Positions 40,248 through 46,229 of a stretch of 46,229 bases of DNA are shown here, piece after piece. Position numbers and translations under genes: made by a program. The notes below the pieces were generated by a model. That model did no database searches. It saw only the letters and a list, made by a program, of their open reading frames with translations, and was not told the DNA's origin. Position 1 is the stretch's first letter. Every line of letters starts with the position of its first letter. Source of the DNA: Micromonospora chalcea (GTDB taxonomy: Bacteria > Actinomycetota > Actinomycetes > Mycobacteriales > Micromonosporaceae); the NCBI RefSeq assembly GCF_002926165.1, contig NZ_MAGP01000134.1, positions 1 through 46,229 on the forward strand, written 5' to 3'.

Positions 40248-41590
40248 GCTCCGCCCGCGGGAAGGACCACTGTGAACGTGCTGCCCCGGCCGGTTTCGCT
40301 CGTCAGCTCCAGCGTCCCGCCGAGCAGCGTGACCAGCCGCCGCGCGTACGGCAGGCCGAGCCCGGTGCCACCGACCCGCGTCGTGCCGGGCACCTGGTAG
40401 AACTCCTCGAAGACCCGCTCGTGCAGTTCGGGCGGGATGCCGACGCCGGTGTCGGTGACCGACAGCGTCCACTGCTCGCCCCGGCGCTCGGCGCGCAGGC
40501 GTACCTCGCCGCGCTCGGTGAACTTCAGGCCGTTGTGCAGCAGGTTGCGCAGCACCTGGGCGAGCAGCACCTCGTCCGAGCGGAGCGTCGCCGGGGCCGG
40601 CGGCTCCTCGACCACAAGCTCCACATCGGAGCGGACGGTGAGCGCCCGCAGCGTGCCGCGCAGCTGCCCGAACACCGCGCGCAGGTCGACCTCGGACCAG
40701 TCCGGCTCGATCCGGCCCGACTCCGCCTTCGCCAGATCGAGCAGCTCGTTGACCAGCCCCAGCAGGTCACCGGCGGAGGACCGGATCAGCCCCACCTGGC
40801 GGGCCTGCTCGCCGGTGAGCGGGTCGGAGGCGGAGTCGGCCAGCAGCCGGGCCAGACCGATGATCGCGGTGACCGGCGCGCGCAGCTCGTGGCTGACGTT
40901 GGCGAGGAACCGGCTCTTCGACTCGCTCGCGGCCCGCAGCTGTGTGGACTTCTCCTCCAGCTCGGCGTAGAGCGCCACCACGCCCCGGTTGGTCTCCTCC
41001 AGCTCCTCGGTGAGCTGGTTGTAGAGCGCCATCACGCCCCGGTTTGTCTCCTGCAGTTCGGAGTTGAGCACCGCCAGCTCGTCGCGCTGGCTGCGTACCT
41101 CGTCGAGAGCCGCGATGAGCTGGGAGTTCTGCGCGGCCAGCTCGTCCAGCGCGGAGCCCGGAGCACGCTCGGCCAGCTCGGCCCGGAGCCGGCCGGCGCG
41201 TTCCGGCGTCAGCTCCTCGGCGTGGTCGGGCACCCGTCTGGACATCCTCACGACGGTATCGCCCTCGACGGCCACGACCTGCAACGTGTCCACCAGACGC
41301 GCGACGGCGCCGGACTTCGGCTCGTACCGGCCGCCTGGCAGTGGACGCAACGGCGACAGGTCGACCTGGAGGATCCGGCGGCCCACGGCGTCCCGGTCGA
41401 GAGCGAACGTGACGTCCGCGCCGTCGGCGCCGCTCAACAACTCCCGGGCCACCTCGCTGAGCGCGGTGGCGATCCGCACCTGGTCCTGGTGTTCCAGCCC
41501 GACCGCCGCGGCCACCTCGCGGCCGCGCTGCCGGACCAGGAAGATGTCCTGCTCGACCCGGAGTGCCAGGTGCAGAAGGGGTTCGGTCAT
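40244..41590 (-). CDS. Sensor histidine kinase with N-terminal RsbT-like module and coiled coil
   Basis: A 448-residue soluble kinase. Residues about 1-115 resemble a degenerate RsbW/RsbT ATPase fold (VRIATALSEVARELL). Residues 145-225 form a coiled coil with a duplicated ETNRGV(M/V)ALY segment. HisKA has His234 in VSHELRAPV. HATPase has the N box around LRNLLHNGLKFT, DTGVGI (380-385) and GGTGLGL (407-413). There is no membrane segment, so the input is internal, probably from the stressosome proteins encoded upstream. It overlaps both neighbours by 4 bases, so the receiver-phosphatase downstream is its obvious phosphotransfer partner. Confidence 0.93.
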   Translation of the reverse strand: MTEPLLHLALRVEQDIFLVRQRGREVAAAVGLEHQDQVRIATALSEVARELLSGADGADVTFALDRDAVGRRILQVDLSPLRPLPGGRYEPKSGAVARLVDTLQVVAVEGDTVVRMSRRVPDHAEELTPERAGRLRAELAERAPGSALDELAAQNSQLIAALDEVRSQRDELAVLNSELQETNRGVMALYNQLTEELEETNRGVVALYAELEEKSTQLRAASESKSRFLANVSHELRAPVTAIIGLARLLADSASDPLTGEQARQVGLIRSSAGDLLGLVNELLDLAKAESGRIEPDWSEVDLRAVFGQLRGTLRALTVRSDVELVVEEPPAPATLRSDEVLLAQVLRNLLHNGLKFTERGEVRLRAERRGEQWTLSVTDTGVGIPPELHERVFEEFYQVPGTTRVGGTGLGLPYARRLVTLLGGTLELTSETGRGSTFTVVLPAGGA

Positions 41591-42600
41591 GCCGCCCCCC
41601 GCGCGACCAGGACGCAGGCGTCGTCGCGACGGATGCCGGCGTCACGCAGCAGCGTCGCGGCGGCCAGCAACGGGTTGCGCCCGGCCAGCCCGGGGTAGTC
41701 GTCCAGGTCCCAGCGATCCACCACCCCGTCACTGTGCATGACCAGGGTGGAGTCACGCGAGAAGGGGTAGTCGTACCCGCGGATCGCCGGACGCTGGTGC
41801 CCGGCGATGCCCGGCAGCGAGACGAGCCCGCGCCGCCGCACGCCCGGCGCGACGATCATCGCGGCGATGTTGCCCAGGCCGGCGAAGCGGAGCAGCCCGG
41901 CGGCGGGATCCGGTTCGGCCACCGCGAGCGCCGCGCCCCGGGTGTGCGACATGGCGGCGTGCAGGTGCCGCACCACGACGTCCGGCGGCCCGTCCGGCGC
42001 CGAGCGGAACGCGGACACGGCGGCCCCGGTCGCGGCGGCGGCCAGTGGCCCGTGGCCGAGGCCGTCGGAGACCAGCACCTGGCGACGGCCGTCCACCTCG
42101 CGCACCGCGTACCCGTCGCCGCTGCTCTGCTCGCCGGTGATCGGCCGGGCCAGCCCGGCCGCCCAGTCCGGCTCCGGCGGCGCTCCGTCCCAGACCTGGA
42201 CGACCAGGACCGTGCCCCGGCCGGGCGTCGAGTAGCCGTCGAACCGGCTCGACTGCCGGGTGATCGCGCCGAGCCCGATGCCGAGCGTGCCGGCGGTGGA
42301 GTGGCCGTCGACCGACGAGAGCGTCAGGTCGGCCATGCCGGGGCCGGAGTCGATGGCCACCAGTTCCACCCCGGCCCGTCCGGCCCGGCGCGCCGGGCGC
42401 AGCAGGAGCGTGCCCTCGCGGGCGTGCTTGACCAGGTTGCTGGTGATCTCGGCGGTGACGATGGCCAGGTCCGCGACACGATCGGTGCTCAGTTCGAGCT
42501 GCCGGCCGAGACGCTCGGCGGCCCGGCGTACGCCGCCGGCGGTCGCGCCGTTGTCGACCCGGAACCACACCCCGTGGTCGGGGACCACGTCGGCGGTCAT
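41587..42600 (-). CDS. HATPase-PP2C fusion (RsbT/RsbW-like plus RsbX-like)
   Basis: A 337-residue protein in two parts. The N-terminal ATP-binding domain (about 10-138) has N box EITSNLVKHA (51-60), DSGPGM (84-89) and a GTLGIGLGAI lid. The C-terminal PP2C-like domain (about 150-337) has VSDGLGHG (177-184), HTRGAALAVAE and a late HSDGVVDRWDL. In Bacillus, RsbX is a separate PP2C that resets RsbR/RsbS by dephosphorylation. Here the gene follows rsbT directly, so this protein is probably the resetting enzyme with an added ATPase module. ATG 42600 overlaps the rsbT TGA (ATGA). Confidence 0.9.
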   Translation of the reverse strand: MTADVVPDHGVWFRVDNGATAGGVRRAAERLGRQLELSTDRVADLAIVTAEITSNLVKHAREGTLLLRPARRAGRAGVELVAIDSGPGMADLTLSSVDGHSTAGTLGIGLGAITRQSSRFDGYSTPGRGTVLVVQVWDGAPPEPDWAAGLARPITGEQSSGDGYAVREVDGRRQVLVSDGLGHGPLAAAATGAAVSAFRSAPDGPPDVVVRHLHAAMSHTRGAALAVAEPDPAAGLLRFAGLGNIAAMIVAPGVRRRGLVSLPGIAGHQRPAIRGYDYPFSRDSTLVMHSDGVVDRWDLDDYPGLAGRNPLLAAATLLRDAGIRRDDACVLVARGAA

Positions 42601-43016
42601 CGCGACCACTTGGTGACGGTGATCCTCGTCCCCTCGCCGACAGCCGTCTGGATGTCGAAGTCGTCCACCAGCCGGCGGGCCCCGCTGAGCCCGAGGCCCA
42701 GCCCGCCCCCCGTGGTGTAGCCGTCGGTCAGCGCCAGGTCGAGGTCGGGGATGCCCGGCCCTTCGTCGGCGAAGAGGATCCGTACGCCACGCCGTCGACC
42801 GTCCTCCACTGTGCTCACCTCGGCGCTGCCCCCGCCGCCGTAGATCAGCGTGTTGCGGGCCAGCTCGCTGGCGGCGGTCACCAGCTTCGTCTGGTCGACC
42901 AGGGAGAGCCGGACCGCGACGGCCGTGGTACGCACCAACTGCCGGACCCGCACCACGTCCTCGTCGCTGCGGATCGCCTGCGTCGCCGGCACGCCGAGGT
43001 CGACGCCCGTGGTCAT
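42597..43016 (-). CDS. rsbT: RsbT, stressosome switch kinase
   Basis: A 139-residue GHKL kinase. The N box is ASELARNTLIYGGG with Asn55, G1 is ADEGPGIPD (83-91), and the ATP lid is GGGLGLGLSGARRLVDDF. In the Bacillus model RsbT is held by RsbR/RsbS complexes, phosphorylates both on stress and then leaves to activate a downstream partner, usually the phosphatase RsbU. Here the likely partners are the phosphatases or the kinase encoded in the same operon. It overlaps rsbS and the fusion gene by 4 bases each. Confidence 0.94.
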   Translation of the reverse strand: MTTGVDLGVPATQAIRSDEDVVRVRQLVRTTAVAVRLSLVDQTKLVTAASELARNTLIYGGGGSAEVSTVEDGRRRGVRILFADEGPGIPDLDLALTDGYTTGGGLGLGLSGARRLVDDFDIQTAVGEGTRITVTKWSR

Positions 43017-43423
43017 GCCGTCGCCGTCGTCTCGGTGTCCTCGTCGTCGGCGCCCTCGTCCGGCTCGTCGGCCCGGCTGGCCGCGATCAGCTCCATGCCG
43101 CGCTCGACGTTCAGCGCGGTACGGATGCCGTTGAGCGACAGCCCCAGCTCGACGAGCGTGATGGCGACGGCCGGGCGCATGCCGACCACCACCGTCTCGG
43201 CGTCCAGCACCTTCGAGATGGACGCGATGGTGGAGAGCATCCGGCCGACGAAGGAGTCGACGATGTCCAGCGCCGTGATGTCGATGATCACGCCGTGGCA
43301 GCTGGTGGCGACGATCCGCTCGGCCAGGTCCTCCTGCAACTGGATCGCCGTCTGGTCGGACATGTCGACCTGGATGGAGACCAGCAGGATGTCGCCGATC
43401 TTGAGGATCGGCACCCGTTCCAT
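43013..43423 (-). CDS. rsbS: RsbS, stressosome STAS scaffold
   Basis: A 136-residue single-STAS protein. The start ERVPILKIGDILLVSIQVDMSD and the phosphorylation loop TALDIVDSFVGRML with Ser57 (equivalent to Bacillus Ser59) identify it as RsbS. Beyond residue 117 there is an acidic disordered tail (about 20 residues rich in Asp/Glu/Thr). It forms the core of the stressosome with RsbR and binds RsbT. The ATG shares a base with the rsbR TGA. Confidence 0.94.
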   Translation of the reverse strand: MERVPILKIGDILLVSIQVDMSDQTAIQLQEDLAERIVATSCHGVIIDITALDIVDSFVGRMLSTIASISKVLDAETVVVGMRPAVAITLVELGLSLNGIRTALNVERGMELIAASRADEPDEGADDEDTETTATA

Positions 43424-44283
43424 CAGGACTCCCGCCGCGGGCGGCGAGCGGTGGTCTCGACCCCGGTCAGGCGCAGCACGTGGCGCAGCGCGTCGGCGAG
43501 GCTCGCCTTGGTGGCGATGTCGCCGAACTCGATGCCGAGGGCGACGATCGTCTGGGCGATCTGCGGGCGGATGCCGGAGATGATGCAGTCGGCGCCCATC
43601 AGCCGGGCGGCCACCACGGTCTTGAGGATGTGCTGCGCGACCTGGGTGTCCACCGCCGGCACGCCGGTGATGTCGATGATCGCGTACGGCGAGCCGGTGT
43701 CGACCAGGGTCTGGAGCAGCCGCTCCATCACCACCTGGGCGCGGGCCGAGTCCAGCGTCCCGACCAGCGGGACGGCGACCACGCCCTCCCAGAGCTTGAC
43801 CACCGGGGTGGACAGCTCCAGCAACTGCTCCGCCTGGTCGGCGATCAGGCTCTCCCGGGCCCGGACGAACGTCTCGAACGTGAACAGGCCCATCTGGTCG
43901 ACGAGCGCGGAGAAGGCGACGAAGTCGCGCAGGGTGTCGTCACCCTTCTCCTCTTCCATCAGCTCCAGCAGGGCGTCCTTGCACGCGAACACGCTGATCG
44001 CGGTCTCGGTGGCGGAGAACCCCTGCCGGGCCCGGTTGGTGGACAGCTCGGACAGCACCGCCCGCAGCTCACCGCCGTGCTCGTCGGCCAGGTCGGAGAC
44101 GCCCTGGCGCCCGGCGTCGACCAGCGCGCGGTGCAGCTCCTGCACCTGCCGGGCCAGCTCGGCCCGGCTCAGGCGGCCGCGCAGCGAACTGGCGACGATC
44201 TCCGTCCAGCGGTTGGTCAGCCGGTCCGCGTGCTGACTGAGCAGGTGGGCGAGCCGACCACCCTGTTCGGCGCTCAACGCCAT
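43423..44283 (-). CDS. rsbR: RsbR-type stressosome sensor with N-terminal helical domain
   Basis: A 286-residue protein. Residues 1 to about 150 are all-helical, of the RsbRD N-terminal type, without the haem or flavin motifs of known globin or LOV versions. A linker helix leads to a C-terminal STAS domain (about 160-275) with Thr213 in PAVDTQVAQHILK (equivalent to Bacillus Thr205). A second Thr (176, in LVGTLDSARA) may match Thr171. A short basic tail ends the protein. The ATG has GGGAGG 6-7 nt upstream. It is the first gene of the operon, so a single sensor type controls expression of the whole set. Confidence 0.93.
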   Translation of the reverse strand: MALSAEQGGRLAHLLSQHADRLTNRWTEIVASSLRGRLSRAELARQVQELHRALVDAGRQGVSDLADEHGGELRAVLSELSTNRARQGFSATETAISVFACKDALLELMEEEKGDDTLRDFVAFSALVDQMGLFTFETFVRARESLIADQAEQLLELSTPVVKLWEGVVAVPLVGTLDSARAQVVMERLLQTLVDTGSPYAIIDITGVPAVDTQVAQHILKTVVAARLMGADCIISGIRPQIAQTIVALGIEFGDIATKASLADALRHVLRLTGVETTARRPRRES

Positions 44284-44310
44284 GCTGACCTCCCTGATTT
44301 GGACGGGCGG

Positions 44311-44316
44311 ACTCTA
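44311..44316 (-). promoter_or_regulatory. Candidate -10 box of the stressosome operon
   Basis: On the minus strand TAGAGT lies 27 nt before ATG 44283, leaving a leader of about 20 nt that contains GGGAGG. There is no clear -35 and no typical SigB/SigF box (GTTT-spacer-GGGTA). The rest of the 159-nt divergent gap holds no other site I can support, apart from AGGAGG before 44443. Confidence 0.35.
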
Positions 44317-44442
44317 TCACCGGGGGCTGACGCGGTACTTGTCACGGAGCAAAGAATGATCGACCGCACCCGTGACCGCTCCCGTTCTGCGCGGCGCGCC
44401 CGTCGTGGGATACCGTTTCCCCCGAACACAGGAGGTCGACGA

Positions 44443-44799
44443 ATGTCCTTGACGGTGCACACGGAACAGCGCGGCGACGTGGTCGTCGTGTCGGTCGCGG
44501 GCGAGCTGGACATGGCCACGGCACCGCAGCTGCAGGACCAGATCACGGATCTGCTGGACAAGGGGCGCAACCGCCTGGTCTTCGACCTGGCCGAGGTGTC
44601 GTTCTGCGACTCCACCGGCCTGTCGGTGTTCGTCCGGGCGAAGAACAACTGCGACGAGGCCGGCGGCGTCGTCCGGCTGGCCGCTCCGCAGCGCGGCGTG
44701 CTGCGCATCCTCGAGGTCAGCGGGCTGGTCGAGGTGCTGCACACGTACCCGACCGTGGAACAGGCCGTCGCGGGCGAGCCCACTCCGACCTCCTCCTGA
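44443..44799 (+). CDS. BldG/RsbV-like STAS anti-sigma factor antagonist
   Basis: A 118-residue STAS protein. The phosphoacceptor Ser57 in SFCDSTGLSVF is at the same position as Ser57 of Streptomyces BldG, and VAGELDMATAPQLQDQI is the usual first half. It should bind an RsbW-type anti-sigma kinase when dephosphorylated. AGGAGGT (44430-44436) gives a strong ribosome binding site. It is divergent from rsbR and ends 10 nt from the convergent MFS gene. The location suggests it is the target of the stressosome operon's phosphatases, but no anti-sigma gene is adjacent. Confidence 0.92.
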   Translation: MSLTVHTEQRGDVVVVSVAGELDMATAPQLQDQITDLLDKGRNRLVFDLAEVSFCDSTGLSVFVRAKNNCDEAGGVVRLAAPQRGVLRILEVSGLVEVLHTYPTVEQAVAGEPTPTSS

Positions 44800-44809
44800 C
44801 CGGTTCCGC

Positions 44810-45976
44810 TCAGCGCTCGTCCTCGATGTAGCGGGGACGGGCGATCACCATGCCCGCCGCCGTCTGCACGGCCAGCGCCACCAGCAGGAAGCCGATCGGG
44901 GCGGTCCAGCCGCCGGTCGCCTCGTAGAGGATGCCCACCAGCAGCGGCCCGAGCGCCGCGATGACGTACCCGGTGCTCTGCGCGAACGCGGACAGCGCCA
45001 CGGTGCCCTCGGCGGTCCGGGCGCGCAGCCCGATCGTGGTCAGGATGAGCGGGAACGCGCCCTGGCCGAGCGCCAGCAGCAGCACCCACAGCGGCGCCAG
45101 GCCGTGCGGGGCCAGCGCCAGACCGGTGTACGCGGCGGCGGAGAACACGGTGAGCGACAGCACCAGCGGCCGGAGCGTGGCCAGCCGGCCGGCCAGCGCC
45201 GGCATCATCAGCGCCACCGGCACGCCCAGCGCGGTCACGCCGGCGAGCAGCAGCCCGGCCGCCTCCGGGCGGTACCCGGCGTCCCGGAAGAGCTGGGCCA
45301 ACCAGCCCATGATCGCGTACCCGCTGAGCGACTGCGCCCCGAAGTAGACCGCCATGGCCCAGCCGAGCCGGGTCCGGGCGGGTTGCACCCGGGCCGGGGT
45401 GGCGACGGCCACCGCCGGGGGCGCGGCCCGTCGCGCCGCGCGGGCCCGCAGCGCCAGCGGCACCCACGGGAGTACGGCCAGCGCGGCCAGCCCGGCCCAG
45501 ACGCCGAGTCCGGCCCGCCAGGAGCCGAACGCGTGCGCCACCGGCACCGCCGCGGCGGCGGCCACCGTCGTGCCCACCGTCAGGGCCATCGTGTACGCCC
45601 CGGTGACCAGCCCGGTGCGGTGCGGGAAGTGCTGCTTGACGAGCATCGGCAGCAGGATGTTCGCCACCGCGATGCCGGCCAGCGCGAGCGCGCTGGTGGC
45701 CACGAAGACCGCCGCCGAGCCGGTGAGCGCGCGCAGCACCTGCCCGACGGTGAGCGCCAGCATGGCGAGCACCAGCACCCGGGGCGCGGCCCAGCGGCGG
45801 ACCAGCCACGGGGTGAGCGCGCCCAGTCCGGCGAACGCGATGGTGGGCAGCGTGGTGACCAGGCCGGCCATCGCCCCGGAGAGGCCGAGACCGACCCGTA
45901 CCTCGTCGAGCAGCGCGCCGAGGCTGGTCACCGCCGCGCGCAGGTTCAGCGCGACCAGGAGCATCCCGGTCAGCAC
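44810..45976 (-). CDS. MFS transporter, CynX/NimT-like; N-terminus uncertain
   Basis: A 388-residue membrane protein with about 12 helices. The first helix signature LVALNLRAAVTSLGALLDEV and the GAYTMALTVGTTVAAAAAVPVAHAFGSWRAGL segment match the CynX/NimT (cyanate/nitroimidazole) MFS group. The substrate is unknown. The only in-frame start is GTG 45976, at the very beginning of the first helix, whereas relatives carry a short charged N-terminus. A GTG at 46034 preceded by GAGGTG looks like the natural start but is one frame off. The coding region is otherwise intact. It is convergent with the STAS gene and divergent from a GntR gene. Confidence 0.82.
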   Translation of the reverse strand: MLTGMLLVALNLRAAVTSLGALLDEVRVGLGLSGAMAGLVTTLPTIAFAGLGALTPWLVRRWAAPRVLVLAMLALTVGQVLRALTGSAAVFVATSALALAGIAVANILLPMLVKQHFPHRTGLVTGAYTMALTVGTTVAAAAAVPVAHAFGSWRAGLGVWAGLAALAVLPWVPLALRARAARRAAPPAVAVATPARVQPARTRLGWAMAVYFGAQSLSGYAIMGWLAQLFRDAGYRPEAAGLLLAGVTALGVPVALMMPALAGRLATLRPLVLSLTVFSAAAYTGLALAPHGLAPLWVLLLALGQGAFPLILTTIGLRARTAEGTVALSAFAQSTGYVIAALGPLLVGILYEATGGWTAPIGFLLVALAVQTAAGMVIARPRYIEDER

Positions 45977-46070
45977 GAGCAGGCCGCCTCGGACCGCGCG
46001 GCGGCACGACGACGGAATCCACGGCGGGTGTCACCGGTTACACCTCGTGCCGAAATTCATCCCATGATTG

Positions 46071-46076
46071 TAGGTT
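46071..46076 (+). promoter_or_regulatory. Leaderless-type -10 box TAGGTT before the GntR gene
   Basis: TAGGTT is followed by 7 nt and ATG 46084. Confidence 0.4.
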
Positions 46077-46083
46077 CGAGGTC

Positions 46084-46229
46084 ATGACTCCGCCACCCGC
46101 GCCCGCCGCGCGGTCACCGGGTCCGCCAGACCATCGAGCAGCTCCGGGAGCGCATCCTCGGCGGCGAGTGGCCGGTGGGCGGGCGCATCCCCACCGAGCC
46201 GCAACTCGTCGCCGAGCTCGGCGTGGGCC
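46084..46229 (+). CDS. GntR-family regulator N-terminus (3' partial, apparent frameshift)
   Basis: From about 46120 one frame reads RVRQTIEQLRERILGGEWPV then GGRIPTEPQLVAELGVG, the start of a GntR/FadR winged helix that continues beyond the window. This frame has a TGA at 46085-46087 and no start codon before the HTH. ATG 46084, which has a leaderless-type -10 box, opens a different frame (MTPPPAPAARSPG). Dropping one C from the C run near 46093 would join them. This may be a sequence error or a real frameshift. It lies divergent from the MFS gene and could regulate it. Confidence 0.65.
   Translation, partial: MTPPPAPAARSPGPPDHRAAPGAHPRRRVAGGRAHPHRAATRRRARRG

Noticed and set aside
44401..44420. 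Possible alternative sigma factor box GGGATACCGTTT before the STAS gene
   Set aside because: The spacing and order do not match the GTTT-spacer-GGGTA consensus, and no paired upstream box is present.
44274..46034. Long minus-strand frame from GTG 46034 through the MFS and STAS genes
   Set aside because: After the first 15 or so residues it is Arg/Gly-rich without helices. Only its start region matters, as evidence for a frameshift in the MFS gene.

Overview
The window reads as a chromosomal segment of a high-GC actinomycete, most likely a Micromonosporaceae member (Micromonospora-like). Reasons: very strong G/C third-position bias, a BldC orthologue, menaquinone genes of the futalosine type (UbiX, MqnP, UbiD), the hemL-ccs gene order known from actinobacteria, many anti-sigma/STAS/SpoIIE regulators, many GTG starts, and short palindromic repeats of a kind I associate with Micromonospora. 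I see no tRNA, rRNA, CRISPR array, phage or transposase gene. The species assignment is inference.

Layout. 0-7.4 kb: tail of a Pro/Ser/Thr-rich protein, a low-complexity membrane protein, a DEAD-box RNA helicase behind a structured leader, a glycolipid-binding-like protein, a Cds1-like PLP enzyme, an SDR and an Lrp regulator. 7.6-12.1 kb: bldC, then ubiX, mqnP and ubiD for late menaquinone steps, with a class I terpene synthase placed between them on the other strand. 12.2-15.1 kb: an AhpD-like protein divergent from a MarR regulator, a DUF234-type ATPase behind an AT-rich palindrome, and a small hypothetical gene. 15.0-21.0 kb: a tightly overlapping minus-strand operon hemL, histidine phosphatase, TlpA-like lipoprotein, ccdA, resB, ccsB (haem supply plus System II cytochrome c maturation). 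21.2-24.7 kb: a STAS protein, then an ABC-2 exporter divergent from its likely GbsR/MarR-type regulator.

24.7-31.8 kb is a signalling block: a response regulator, a 1454-residue soluble poly-HAMP hybrid histidine kinase resembling fungal group III kinases, and a divergent HATPase-GAF-SpoIIE phosphatase. 32.1-38.4 kb holds metabolic and regulatory singles: FAD oxidoreductase, prolyl oligopeptidase, Thr/Ser dehydratase-like enzyme, a 47-residue membrane protein, a DinB-type protein and an AraC regulator. 38.7-44.8 kb is a complete stressosome operon: rsbR, rsbS, rsbT, a HATPase-PP2C fusion, a histidine kinase and a REC-SpoIIE phosphatase, every junction overlapping, with a BldG/RsbV-like STAS gene divergent from it. 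The window ends with a CynX-type MFS transporter and the start of a GntR regulator, both with apparent N-terminal frame problems.

System view. RsbR/RsbS/RsbT should sense stress and release RsbT. The co-transcribed kinase and phosphatases give a switch that would dephosphorylate STAS antagonists such as the two encoded here. No sigma factor is encoded in the window, so the output must lie elsewhere. Two further themes are a recurrent leaderless promoter pattern (TANNNT about 6-8 nt before the start codon) and four families of short palindromic repeats. Three repeats sit in gene ends or gaps. One 53-bp repeat is present twice, once between genes and once in frame inside ccdA.
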